NCBI RefSeq assembly: GCF_003054705.1
Contig: NZ_QAYX01000015.1
Span: forward strand, 1 to 64,000
From: Opitutus sp. ER46
Lineage (GTDB): Bacteria > Verrucomicrobiota > Verrucomicrobiia > Opitutales > Opitutaceae
Length of the DNA stretch: 64,000 nt
Direction of reading: 5' to 3'
The notes beneath the pieces are model-generated. The model worked only from the letters and a program-made list of their open reading frames with translations, was not told the origin of the DNA and made no database searches. The position numbers and the translations under genes were made by a program. The first letter of the stretch is position 1. The number at the start of each line of letters is the position of its first letter. Shown piece after piece: positions 17,881-27,446 of the stretch.

Positions 17881-19551
17881 ATGAAGCTCTCCGCCCATCA
17901 TCTGAAACGTTACCGGGAAATCGCCGCGCTCCTCTGGAAGTACGGCCGCTCCGATCTCGTCGCCCGCCTCAAGGTCGACGACGAGCTCACCCCGGACCAA
18001 CCTGCCGCCAACCAGAACGTCAGCCCGGAGCAGCTCGCCGACGACCTCGAGGCCATGGGCCCGACCTACGTGAAGCTCGGCCAGGTCCTCGCCGGCCGCC
18101 CCGACCTCATTCCCGAGCCCTACCGCAAGGCCCTCGCCCGGCTGCAGGATAACGTGAAGCCGTTTCCCTATGAGGACGTCGAGCGGATCGTGGTCGCCGA
18201 GCTGGGCGTGCGCATCTCGAAAGCCTTCGCCCGCTTCGATCCCGAACCCATCGCCGCCGCCTCCCTCGGCCAGGTGCATTTTGCCCACCTCCGCGACGGC
18301 CGCCCGGTCGTCGTGAAGATCCAGCGGCCCGACATTCGCCCGGCCATCGCTCACGATTTCGAGGTGATGGAGCAGATTGCCGCCATGCTCGACGCCCACA
18401 CCGAGGCCGGCCGGCGCTACCGCTTCAGTTCCGTCGTCGAGGAGTTCCGCCTCACCATCCAGAACGAGCTCAACTACGAGCGCGAGGCCCAGAACCTGAT
18501 CGCCGTCCGCCACAACCTCGAGGAGTTCGAGAACATCCGCGTGCCGGAACCCATCCTCGACTACACCACGCGCAACATCCTCACGATGGAGTACGTGACC
18601 GGCCGGAAGATCACGTCGCTCACGCCGCTCGCCCGCCTCGACGTCAAGGGGGAGCCGCTGTGCGAGGATCTGTTCCGCGCCTACCTCAAGCAGGTCCTCA
18701 TCGACGGGCTGTTTCACGCCGATCCCCACCCGGGCAACGTCTTTCTCACCGACGACGGCCGTCTCGCCCTCCTCGACCTCGGCATGGTCGGCCACACCAC
18801 GCCGCAGATGCAGGAGCATCTGCTCAAGCTCCTGTTCGCCCTCAGCGACGGCAACAGCGACACCGCCGCCGAGATCGTCACCCAGATCAGCGAACGTGCC
18901 GACGACTTCGACGCCCAGGCCTTCCGCCACCAAATCACCAAACTCGTCGCCCAGCGCCGCGACCAGGCGCTGCAGCAGATGCAGATCGGCCGTTCCCTCC
19001 TCGAGGTCAGCAAGAACGCCGCCGAAAACGGGCTTCACGTCCCGAGCGAGCTCACCCTCCTCGGCAAGACCCTCATCCAGCTCGATGAGATCGGCCGCAT
19101 CCTCGCGCCCGACTTCGATCCCAACGGTTCCGTCCGCCGCAATCTCGACGAGCTCATGGTCCGCCGGCTCAAGAAGGACGCCAGCAAGGGCAACCTCATG
19201 GGCTCGATGCTCGAGATGAAGGGCTTCGTCGGTGCCCTGCCGGGCCGCCTCAACCGCATCTTCGACGTCATCACCAACGCCGAGCTCGAGGTGAAGGTCC
19301 GCTCCCTCGACACCAAGGTCGTGATGGAGGGCATGCAGAAGATCGCCAACCGGATCACCACCGGCCTCGTCCTCGCCGCCCTCATCATCGGTGCCGCACA
19401 GCTCATGCGCGTCGAGACGCCCTTCCGCCTCTTCGGCTACCCCGGCATCGCCATTCTCTGCTTCCTCGGCGCCGCCGCCGGCGGGTTCTGGCTCGTGATC
19501 AGCATTTTTGTCCAAGACTACAAAACCCGGAAACGCCTGACGCCGCGTTGA
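17881..19551 (+). CDS. UbiB/AarF (ABC1) atypical protein kinase
   Basis: The 556-residue product carries the UbiB-family signatures. The KxGQ motif is in GPTYVKLGQVLAGRPDLIP near residue 68, the Ala-rich nucleotide loop is AAASLGQVHFA, and the catalytic-type Lys is in VVVKIQRP. ELNYEREAQN, the catalytic loop LFHADPHPGNVFL and the metal motif LLDLGMVG follow. Two C-terminal membrane helices (about 500-545) fit the family. Members support quinone or isoprenoid lipid metabolism, probably through ATPase activity. The start ATG 17881 gives the normal N-terminus. No ubiquinone or menaquinone genes are adjacent. Confidence 0.92.
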   Translation: MKLSAHHLKRYREIAALLWKYGRSDLVARLKVDDELTPDQPAANQNVSPEQLADDLEAMGPTYVKLGQVLAGRPDLIPEPYRKALARLQDNVKPFPYEDVERIVVAELGVRISKAFARFDPEPIAAASLGQVHFAHLRDGRPVVVKIQRPDIRPAIAHDFEVMEQIAAMLDAHTEAGRRYRFSSVVEEFRLTIQNELNYEREAQNLIAVRHNLEEFENIRVPEPILDYTTRNILTMEYVTGRKITSLTPLARLDVKGEPLCEDLFRAYLKQVLIDGLFHADPHPGNVFLTDDGRLALLDLGMVGHTTPQMQEHLLKLLFALSDGNSDTAAEIVTQISERADDFDAQAFRHQITKLVAQRRDQALQQMQIGRSLLEVSKNAAENGLHVPSELTLLGKTLIQLDEIGRILAPDFDPNGSVRRNLDELMVRRLKKDASKGNLMGSMLEMKGFVGALPGRLNRIFDVITNAELEVKVRSLDTKVVMEGMQKIANRITTGLVLAALIIGAAQLMRVETPFRLFGYPGIAILCFLGAAAGGFWLVISIFVQDYKTRKRLTPR

Positions 19552-19758
19552 GGCGTCCGCCCCGCAAATACCGCCCGGTCGTTCGCACGGCCGCTCCGGC
19601 GCGCCCGCGATGCTGCAGCCTTTTCGGATACGAACTCGCGTGGCACGCCTCGCGCAAATCCGGGTCAGTCAGCGGCGCGGGAAAGCCAGCACGGGAATCG
19701 CTCCGGTGAGCGAGGGAGATCCGTCGCGGCGCCCGCGGAACCTCCATTCTCCGATCTT

Positions 19759-21084
19759 ATGTCGCAACCGACCTGGCCCCGCGCCTCCCACTCCGACGCC
19801 AACCCTCTGCTCCTTCCCGGCCGTCAGCCTCGTCCGACGCCCGCCGCCGAGAAGCCGGGCAGTACGCGCCATCGTGAGCCGCCCGTCTCCCCGTCCCTGC
19901 CGCCAATTATCGCGTTCTCCCACCTGTCCTGGAATTGGGTGTGGCAGCGCCCGCAGCAGTTCCTCTCGCGCTTCGCCCGCCAGCAGCGGCTTCTCTTTGT
20001 CGAAACCTACTGCAGCGATGTGCCGGCGACGCGCATCGATCTCGTGCCCGTCGCGGGCCATCCCAACGTCACGCTCGCCCAGATGCACCTGCCATCCGCC
20101 CGCTGGTCCGACGGCGCGTTCATCGACGCCGAGCGGCGCCGCGCACTCAAGGCCACGCTCGGCACCTCTCTGCGCGGTCGGTTCGAGCGACCCCTGCTCT
20201 GGTTCTACGACCCCATGGCCGTCGTCGCCTTCGCCGGCCACCTCCACGAGCGCGCCATCGTGTACGACTGCATGGACGAGCTCTCCCAGTTCCGCGGCGC
20301 ACCGCCCGAACTGCTCCTGCGCGAACGGCTCCTCCTCGAGGCCGCCGACGTCGTGTTCTGCGGCGGCCAGAAGATGCGCCGCCGCCGTCTGCCCGTGAAT
20401 CCCAACACCCACTTTTTCGGCACCGGCGTCGACTGCGACCACTTCGGCGCGGCCCTCGACCCCTCCCTGACGCTCGCGCCCGAGGTCGCCGCCCTCGGCG
20501 CCGCCCCCGTGCTCGGCTACTTTGGCGTCATCGACGAGCGCATCGATTATGAACTCCTCGCCGCGCTCGCCGACGCGCGGGACGACTGGCACGTCGTCAT
20601 GATCGGGCCGCATGCCAAGGTCGACCCCGCCACGTTTCCGCGCCGGCCGAACCTCCACTGGATCGGCCCGCGCGACTACGCGCAGCTTCCCGCCCTGACG
20701 AAGGGTTTCTCGGTCGCGCTGATGCCCTTCGCCCTCAACGCGGCCACCGAGTACATCAACCCGACCAAGGCCCTCGAATACATTGCCGCCGGCCGTCCCG
20801 TGGTCTCGACCGCCCTCGACGAGGTCCGCCTCAACTTCGGTCGCGTCGCCCGCATCGCGTCGTCCCGCGCCGAGTTCATTGCCCTCTGCGCTGCCGAGGT
20901 GGCCTCGCCCTCCCGGGCCCGCATCGCGCGCGGCCGCAAGCTGGCCGCCGACAACACCTGGGACGCGATCGCCGCCCGCATGCAGGCGCTCATCGAGCCG
21001 GTGCTCGCCGCCGAGGACGCCACCGCCGCCGCCACCGATCAAACCCTTCCCACCTCCGCCCTCCCGAACCTCGCCTATGTTTGA
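19759..21084 (+). CDS. Glycosyltransferase (GT-B fold, GT4-like)
   Basis: This protein of about 441 residues starts with a Pro/Ala-rich region, then IIAFSHLSWNWVWQRPQQFLSRFA, the W-x-RPQ opening common in sugar transferases located next to Glf. AIVYDCMDELSQF closes the acceptor domain. The donor-binding domain has VLGYFGVIDERIDYELL, VMIGP, and the nucleotide-sugar segment ALNAATEYINPTKALEYIAAGRPVVST, with the E-x7-E-like pair. It overlaps glf by eight bases, so it probably uses or builds on the UDP-galactofuranose that Glf makes. The first ~48 residues are low-complexity, so the exact start is uncertain. Confidence 0.82.
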   Translation: MSQPTWPRASHSDANPLLLPGRQPRPTPAAEKPGSTRHREPPVSPSLPPIIAFSHLSWNWVWQRPQQFLSRFARQQRLLFVETYCSDVPATRIDLVPVAGHPNVTLAQMHLPSARWSDGAFIDAERRRALKATLGTSLRGRFERPLLWFYDPMAVVAFAGHLHERAIVYDCMDELSQFRGAPPELLLRERLLLEAADVVFCGGQKMRRRRLPVNPNTHFFGTGVDCDHFGAALDPSLTLAPEVAALGAAPVLGYFGVIDERIDYELLAALADARDDWHVVMIGPHAKVDPATFPRRPNLHWIGPRDYAQLPALTKGFSVALMPFALNAATEYINPTKALEYIAAGRPVVSTALDEVRLNFGRVARIASSRAEFIALCAAEVASPSRARIARGRKLAADNTWDAIAARMQALIEPVLAAEDATAAATDQTLPTSALPNLAYV

Positions 21085-22198
21085 TTACCTCATCGTCGGC
21101 GCCGGCTTCGCCGGCAGCGTGCTGGCCGAACGGCTCGCCCGCGGGATGAACAAGCGCGTCCTCCTCATCGATCGGCGCAATCACATCGGGGGCAACGCCT
21201 ACGACTGCTACGACGCGCACGGCCTGCTGATCCACCAGTACGGCCCGCACATCTTCCACACCAACTCCGAGGAGATCTTCCGGTACCTCTCGCGCTTTAC
21301 CAGCTGGCGCCAGTACCAGCACCGGGTTCGCGCCTGCGTCGACGGCCAACTGGTCCCCATCCCGATCAACCTCGACACCCTCAACTCGCTCTACGGTCTC
21401 GGGCTCACGCCCGCCGCCATGAAGGACTATCTCGCCTCCGTCGCGGAGAAGCGGGACACCATCAAGACCTCCGAGGACGTCGTCGTCTCGTCCGTCGGCC
21501 GGGAGCTCTACGAGAAGTTCTTCCGCGGCTACACGCGCAAGCAGTGGGGACTCGATCCGGCCGAACTCGACGCCCAGGTCACCGCGCGGGTCCCGGTCCG
21601 TTTCAACCGAGACGACCGCTACTTCACCGACACCTACCAGGCGATGCCCGCCCGGGGGTTCACCCGCATGTTCGAGAACATGCTCGACCATGAGAACATC
21701 CGAATCCTGCTCCAGGCCGACTACCGCGAGGTCGCGCAGGAGGTCGAGTACGGCGAGCTGATCTTCACCGGGCCCATCGACGAGTACTTCGATTACCAAT
21801 ACGGCCCGCTGCCATACCGCTCGCTCGAGTTCAAACACGAGACGCACCACCGGCCGGTGTTCCAAGCCGCGCCTGTCGTCAACTACCCCAACGAGTACGC
21901 CTACACCCGCATCACCGAGTTCAAGTACCTGACCGGCCAGGAGCACCCGCTCACGAGCATCGTGTACGAGTTTCCGCAGGCCGAGGGCGATCCGTATTAC
22001 CCGATCCCGCGGCCCGACAACGCGGCGCTCTACCGCCAGTACCACGCCCTCGCCGAGGCCACCCCCGAGGTGCACTTCGTCGGCCGCCTCGCGACCTACC
22101 GCTACTACAACATGGACCAGGTCGTCGGTCAGGCCCTCACGTTGTTCAACAAGCTCAGCGGGCAGAAGCGTCCCGCCCGCGCGGTCGCGCTCGCCTGA
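21077..22198 (+). CDS. glf: UDP-galactopyranose mutase
   Basis: Glf is a flavoenzyme that interconverts UDP-galactopyranose and UDP-galactofuranose, the precursor for galactofuranose in cell-surface glycans. The 373-residue product has the FAD-binding GAGFAGSVLAERLA at the N-terminus, then RRNHIGGNAYD, YGPHIFHTNS, EKFFRGYTRKQWG, VPVRFNRDDRYFTDTYQ and TGPIDEYFDYQYG. All are diagnostic. The start ATG 21077 lies inside the end of the glycosyltransferase gene, indicating translational coupling. The GH2 gene follows 35 bases later on the same strand. Confidence 0.96.
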   Translation: MFDYLIVGAGFAGSVLAERLARGMNKRVLLIDRRNHIGGNAYDCYDAHGLLIHQYGPHIFHTNSEEIFRYLSRFTSWRQYQHRVRACVDGQLVPIPINLDTLNSLYGLGLTPAAMKDYLASVAEKRDTIKTSEDVVVSSVGRELYEKFFRGYTRKQWGLDPAELDAQVTARVPVRFNRDDRYFTDTYQAMPARGFTRMFENMLDHENIRILLQADYREVAQEVEYGELIFTGPIDEYFDYQYGPLPYRSLEFKHETHHRPVFQAAPVVNYPNEYAYTRITEFKYLTGQEHPLTSIVYEFPQAEGDPYYPIPRPDNAALYRQYHALAEATPEVHFVGRLATYRYYNMDQVVGQALTLFNKLSGQKRPARAVALA

Positions 22199-22233
22199 CC
22201 GCGCGACGCCCCACCCAGGAAGTCACGCACCAG

Positions 22234-25065
22234 ATGTTTCCCTGCGCCTCGATCCCGCGCCCCGAACACCCGCGTCCCGATCGCCAGCGCGGCCAGGTGG
22301 AGGGCGTCGACTGGCTGAACCTCAACGGCCACTGGCAGTTTCGCTTCGACCTCCACCGGCGCGGGGTCGAGGAGCACTGGTTCGATCCGGCCGGGCCGGA
22401 CTGGCGCGAACAGATCGTCGTCCCGTTCTGCTGGGAATCCCTCGCCGCCTGGGGCGAGGGCGACACCGCCGGCGACGAGACCTACTTCTCCCCACGGGTC
22501 TTCGTGAACCCGCTCGAGGTTTCGAAGGACAACCACCGTTCCGCTCCCCGCTACGAGGTTGGCTGGTACCGGCGCACCATCGCGATCCCCGACACCGCGC
22601 CCTGGCGCCGCAAGCGCGCGATCATGACCGTCGGGGCCGCCGACTTCTTCACCGATGTCTGGTGCAACGGCGTGCACCTCTGCCACCACGAGGGCGGCTA
22701 TGTGCCGATCGAGGTCGACCTCACCGACGCGCTCCGCCCCGCCGGGCCCGACGGCACCCGCCAGGGCGTGGTCGTCATCCGCGTCGAGGACCCGATGGAC
22801 AACCGCGAGCAGCCGGTGGGCAAGCAGTGGGGCTGGTACACGACCACGAGCGGCATCTGGCAGACGGTGTTCGTCGAGCCCCGCCACGAGTCGCACATCA
22901 GCCACTTTCGCATCCTGCCCGACATCGACGCCGGGCGCGCCAGCTTCGAGGTTTTCTGCGCGCACACCGCCGACGACATGAGCGTCGTCATCGACATCGT
23001 TCCACCCGACGCGCCCCCGCACCGCATCACGCTCAAGCTCTATGCCGACGTTGCCACGGGCGTGGCCGAGGTCGATCCCGTCACCCTCTGGGACCCGAGC
23101 AGCCCGCAGCTCTACCGCGTGATCTTCCGGCTCGTGAACGACGACAGCGAGTTCGACGTCATCCACGGCTATTTTGGGATGCGCAAGATCAGCACCGCGC
23201 CGTCCACCGATGCCAACGCCCCGGCCATGCTGTGCCTGAACAACAAGCCCATCTACCTCCGGGGCGCGCTGTATCAGTCGTACCATTGCGACGGCATCTA
23301 CACCGCCACCGACGCCCGCACGCTGCGCAACGACATCGCCTTCGCCCGCGAGGCGGGCTTCGACTTCCTGCGCGTCCACATCAAACTCGATGACCCCATC
23401 CTGCTCTACTACGCCGACAGCCTCGGCATCCTCCTCATGCAGGATTTTCCGAACTTCGGCGAAGGCGGCGACACCCCGCTGGGCCGCCGGCGGTTCGAGG
23501 AGATGATGCGCGCCGGCATCCAGCGCGACTTCAATCACCCGTCGATCATCGCGTGGTGCCTGTTCAACGAGACCTGGGGCTTCGGCGGGCAGACTGAGCT
23601 GATGAAGCTCATCGGGCCCGACGCCGGGAAGAACCCCAGCGCCCAGGCGGTGAAGGACAAGCTCGCCAACCAGACCTCCTTCCAGTGGGTCCACCGCATG
23701 TGGGAGATCGCCAAGACCATCGATGGCACCCGCCTCATCGAGGACATGAGCGTGGTCGTGTGGGAGCACCTCACCGCCTACGGTCACGTCGACACCGACA
23801 TCAACTCCTGGCACTTCTACATCGACGACTACGACCGCGCCCGCTCGCACATCGCGAACGTCGTCTCCCGCTCCTACCGCGGCTCGAGTTTCAACTACAT
23901 CGAGGGCTTCCAGCAGCAGAACGCCCCGCTCATCAACAGCGAGTACGGCGGCATCGGCGCCCTTGACGGCAACCGCGACGCGTCCTGGTCCTTCAAGTTT
24001 CTCACCAACGAGCTCCGCCGCCACCCCCAGCTCTCCGCCTACATCTACACCGAGCTCACCGACGTGGAGTGGGAGTACAACGGCATGCTCACCTACGATC
24101 GCACGCCGAAGGAGTTCGGTTACCACCCGACGCTCGTGAACCAGGGCGACGTGCTCCCGATCGACGCCGCCCCCATCCGGCGCCAGGACCCCGGCGCGCC
24201 GGTCACGGTGGACGTGTATTCCTCCCACTTTTCCCGCCGGCGCCGCGACAACATCGTCCTGCAGTGGCTCTACTCGGGCGTCGACACCCTCGGCACCGTG
24301 CACTCCACGCTCGCCCGCGGCCGTGCGGCCATCGACTTCACGCATCATCGCGTGGAGCTGGCCCAGCAGATTCCCCTCATCACGCCCAACGAGCCGATGC
24401 TTTGCACTCTCTCCGTCGCCGCCGTCACGCCCGCCGGCGAACCGGTCGCCTCCAACTTCATCCAGCACTTTGTCTCATCCGGCCCCGCCCCAGCCCGGGA
24501 GGAGCGCGGCGACACCCTCGTCCTGCGCGCCGGCACCCACGCCTGGGCCGCGGGCGAGTGGTCCGACGGCGGCTGCTCGCGCGAGGAGGCGGAGCGGCTC
24601 GGGTATTGTTTCGGCCGCGGCGCCGGGTTCTTCGAATGGGTTCTCGCCGACGAGGCGCTGCGCGAGATCGGACGCGCTCGCCGCGTGCGGTTGTTGTGCG
24701 AGGTCTCGGCGCGCCGCGAGGGCACCCAGCAGACCAGCGCGCACAAGCACCCGAGCGCCTTCGAACTGCATGTGAACGACCTTTGCGTCCACCGCGGCGT
24801 GCTGCCGGATCACCCCCACGACACTCGCGGCTCGCTCAGCTACCTCCGCGGCGGGCTCGGCTCGTACGGCTACCTCATGCGGGTCACGCTCGAGGACTCG
24901 GCGCTGGAACGGGCCGCGGCGGAGTGCGCCACCACCGGGCAGCTTCGTTTCCGTTGCCTGGTGCCGATCGAGGCCGCACCTCGCGGCGGGCTCACGGTTT
25001 ACGGATACGACACCGGACGTTTTCCCATCCCGCCAACCGTGGTCGTCGAGTGGGCCCGAGAATAG
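22234..25065 (+). CDS. Glycoside hydrolase family 2 protein
   Basis: The 943-residue product has GH2 architecture: an N-terminal sugar-binding jelly roll (about 25-210, with GHWQFRFDL, GWYRRTI and GGYVPIEVDLTDAL), an Ig-like domain (about 220-325), and a TIM barrel. The acid/base is Glu446 in WCLFNETWG and the nucleophile is Glu570 in INSEYGG. A C-terminal beta-rich extension (roughly 760-943) is unusual. No signal peptide is visible, so it is probably cytoplasmic. This is odd for a polymer-degrading enzyme but fits glycan remodelling. The position after glf suggests a beta-galactosidase-like or galactofuranosidase-like activity; the specificity is inference. Confidence 0.9.
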   Translation: MFPCASIPRPEHPRPDRQRGQVEGVDWLNLNGHWQFRFDLHRRGVEEHWFDPAGPDWREQIVVPFCWESLAAWGEGDTAGDETYFSPRVFVNPLEVSKDNHRSAPRYEVGWYRRTIAIPDTAPWRRKRAIMTVGAADFFTDVWCNGVHLCHHEGGYVPIEVDLTDALRPAGPDGTRQGVVVIRVEDPMDNREQPVGKQWGWYTTTSGIWQTVFVEPRHESHISHFRILPDIDAGRASFEVFCAHTADDMSVVIDIVPPDAPPHRITLKLYADVATGVAEVDPVTLWDPSSPQLYRVIFRLVNDDSEFDVIHGYFGMRKISTAPSTDANAPAMLCLNNKPIYLRGALYQSYHCDGIYTATDARTLRNDIAFAREAGFDFLRVHIKLDDPILLYYADSLGILLMQDFPNFGEGGDTPLGRRRFEEMMRAGIQRDFNHPSIIAWCLFNETWGFGGQTELMKLIGPDAGKNPSAQAVKDKLANQTSFQWVHRMWEIAKTIDGTRLIEDMSVVVWEHLTAYGHVDTDINSWHFYIDDYDRARSHIANVVSRSYRGSSFNYIEGFQQQNAPLINSEYGGIGALDGNRDASWSFKFLTNELRRHPQLSAYIYTELTDVEWEYNGMLTYDRTPKEFGYHPTLVNQGDVLPIDAAPIRRQDPGAPVTVDVYSSHFSRRRRDNIVLQWLYSGVDTLGTVHSTLARGRAAIDFTHHRVELAQQIPLITPNEPMLCTLSVAAVTPAGEPVASNFIQHFVSSGPAPAREERGDTLVLRAGTHAWAAGEWSDGGCSREEAERLGYCFGRGAGFFEWVLADEALREIGRARRVRLLCEVSARREGTQQTSAHKHPSAFELHVNDLCVHRGVLPDHPHDTRGSLSYLRGGLGSYGYLMRVTLEDSALERAAAECATTGQLRFRCLVPIEAAPRGGLTVYGYDTGRFPIPPTVVVEWARE

Positions 25066-25221
25066 TCCGGCACCGGTCGCATCGCCGCGGGTCTGCGGCG
25101 CCGTCGCCACGTCCCGCGCCGTCTCGAATCGGCGCGACCGCCACCGGCCGCCAAGGTCGCACGCGGGGGACGCCCCCGGAGCCTTCGTCCGCGGGAGATC
25201 GGCGGCCAGACGCCGAGCACC

Positions 25222-27441
25222 ATGACCGACCACCTGCAAACTCCGCGCCCAGCCCCGATCGAGATGTGGGGCGGCATCGAATGCTCCCATGTGCGCATCG
25301 GGGAAGCGGTTCGAAACCAGCTCGCGCAAACCGGCCACGCCTCGCGCCTCGAGGACCTCGACCGGATCGCGGCCCTCGGAATTCGGGCCCTGCGCTATCC
25401 CGTCCTTTGGGAACACCACCACGTCGGCGGCGGGCAGATCGACTGGCGTTGGGCCGACGAGCGGCTGGGCCGCCTGCGCGAGCTGGGGATCCGCCCCATC
25501 GTCGGTCTGATCCACCACGGTTCCGGCCCGCTCGCCGGAGGCCTCCTCGACGCGGGGTTTGTCGAGGGCCTCGCGCGGTTCGCCCGCCAAGTTGCGGAAC
25601 GCTATCCGTGGGTCGATGCCTACACTCCCGTCAACGAGCCCGGCACCACCGCGCGCTTCGGCGGACTCTACGGCCTCTGGCACCCCCATGCGCGGGACAA
25701 CGGCTCCTTCGGTCGCTGCTTCGTCAACGAATGCCTCGCCACCCGCGCGGCCATGCGGGCCATCCGCCAGGTCAATCCAGCGGCGCAACTCATCCAGACC
25801 GAGGACATCGGGAAGGTGCACAGCACTCCGCCTCTCGCCTACCAGGCCCGCTACGAAAACGAGCGGCGGTGGCTCACGTTCGACGTGCTCTGCGGGCGCG
25901 TCGATCCCCGGCACCCCGTCCACGCCCACCTGATCGACTGCGGGATCCCGCGCGCGGAGCTCACCTCCTTCGTGGACGATCCGTGCCCGCCCGACGTGCT
26001 CGGCATGAATCACTACGTCACCAGCGAACGGCTCCTCGACGAGTGCCTCGAGCGGTATCCAGCCAACACTCACGGCGGGAACGGCCGCGAGGCCTATGCC
26101 GACGTCGACGCCGTGCGCGTCCGCGCCGAGGGGCTCGGGGGCGTCGAGCAGCTCCTCCTCGAACTCGCCGAGCGTTACCAACGCCCCATCGCGATCACGG
26201 AGGTGCAGCTGGCCTGCACCCGCGAGGAACAGGTCCGGTGGCTGGTCGAGATCTGGCAGGCGGCCGAGTCGGCCCGCGCGCGCGGCGCCGACGTCCGCGC
26301 TGTCACGCCCTGGGCCCTCCTGGGCGCGTTCGACTGGGATTCGCTCCTGGTCCAGCCACGCGGCCGTTACGAGACCGGCGCCTTCGACGTGCGTGGCGGA
26401 CGTCCCCGGCTCACCGCCGTCGGCCGCGCCATCACCGCCCTCGCACGCGAGGGACGTTTCGAACACCCCGTGCTCAGCACCCCGGGTTGGTGGCGCCGGC
26501 CCGTGCGGCTCGAATACCCGGCCGTGCCCGCCCCGGCCACCGGCCGCGGCACCGCGCTCGCGTCCGAGCCCCGCGCCACCGGCCGCCCTCTCCTGCTCCT
26601 CGGCACCATGGGCGCGCTCGGGCGCACCTTCCTCGATGCCTGCGCGCTGCGCGGCCTGCCCGTCGTCGGGCTGGGCCGGCGCCAGGTCGACGTCGCCGAC
26701 CTGCGCGCCCTGCGCGAGGTCGTCGCCGCCGTCCGCCCGTGGGCGGTCATCAATGGCACGGGCGACGAGCACATCGACACCGCCGAACGGGCCCCGGCCA
26801 ACGGCCGCCGCGACAATCTGACCACCGCCGAAAACACCGCACGCGTGTGTGCGGAGCTGCAGCTCCCGCTCGTCACATTCTCCAGCGCCCTGGTCTTCGA
26901 CGGCACCGCCTCCCAGCCGTACGTCGAGGACGACCGGCCCAATCCGCAAAGCGAATACAGCCGCGCCAAGTTCGCGGCCGAGCAGGCCGTCGCTGCCTGC
27001 TGGCCCCGCGCGCTCATCCTGCGCACCGGTTACCTGTTCGGCTCCGCCGAAGCCAACGAAGCGACCGCCCGCGTCCTGCGCGCGCTGGCGTCCAACCGGC
27101 GCGTCGGCGCTTCGGCCGAGCATCGTTTCAGCCCCACGTACATTCCCGATCTCGCGCATGCCGCGCTCGACCTGCTGATCGACGACGAGTCGGGCCTCTG
27201 GCATGTCGCCACGGCGGGCGCGCCCACCTGGTTCGAGTGGACCCGGCAACTGGCCCGCGTGGCGGGCTACGATCCCGATCGCGTCGTTCCCGCCAGCCCG
27301 CGCGATCTCGGCTGGGTCGCTCCGCGCCCGCGCAACGCGACGCTCGGGAGCAACCGCGGCCAGCTCCTCTCCGAGTGGCAGGCGGCGCTCCGCCGGTTCG
27401 CCGCCACGTTGCCCGGCGACCGCGGCGCGGTCGCGGCTTGA
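25222..27441 (+). CDS. Fusion protein: GH1-like glycosidase plus RmlD-like sugar-nucleotide reductase
   Basis: The 739-residue product is two enzymes in one. Residues about 1-425 form a GH1-like barrel: RYPVLWEHH, the acid/base Glu139 in YTPVNEPG and the nucleophile Glu327 in IAITEVQ. Both glutamates are retained. After a Pro/Ala linker, residues about 452-735 form an extended-SDR/RmlD domain with LLLLGTMGALGRTFLD (GxxGxxG), FSSALVFDG, the catalytic Tyr/Lys in SEYSRAKFAAEQ, RTGYLFG and FSPTYIPDLA. RmlD-type enzymes reduce dTDP-4-keto sugars. There is no signal peptide. It follows the GH2 gene after 156 bases and belongs to the glf cluster. The role is probably in making or trimming a cell-surface glycan. 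Confidence 0.88.
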   Translation: MTDHLQTPRPAPIEMWGGIECSHVRIGEAVRNQLAQTGHASRLEDLDRIAALGIRALRYPVLWEHHHVGGGQIDWRWADERLGRLRELGIRPIVGLIHHGSGPLAGGLLDAGFVEGLARFARQVAERYPWVDAYTPVNEPGTTARFGGLYGLWHPHARDNGSFGRCFVNECLATRAAMRAIRQVNPAAQLIQTEDIGKVHSTPPLAYQARYENERRWLTFDVLCGRVDPRHPVHAHLIDCGIPRAELTSFVDDPCPPDVLGMNHYVTSERLLDECLERYPANTHGGNGREAYADVDAVRVRAEGLGGVEQLLLELAERYQRPIAITEVQLACTREEQVRWLVEIWQAAESARARGADVRAVTPWALLGAFDWDSLLVQPRGRYETGAFDVRGGRPRLTAVGRAITALAREGRFEHPVLSTPGWWRRPVRLEYPAVPAPATGRGTALASEPRATGRPLLLLGTMGALGRTFLDACALRGLPVVGLGRRQVDVADLRALREVVAAVRPWAVINGTGDEHIDTAERAPANGRRDNLTTAENTARVCAELQLPLVTFSSALVFDGTASQPYVEDDRPNPQSEYSRAKFAAEQAVAACWPRALILRTGYLFGSAEANEATARVLRALASNRRVGASAEHRFSPTYIPDLAHAALDLLIDDESGLWHVATAGAPTWFEWTRQLARVAGYDPDRVVPASPRDLGWVAPRPRNATLGSNRGQLLSEWQAALRRFAATLPGDRGAVAA

Positions 27442-27446
27442 CTGCG

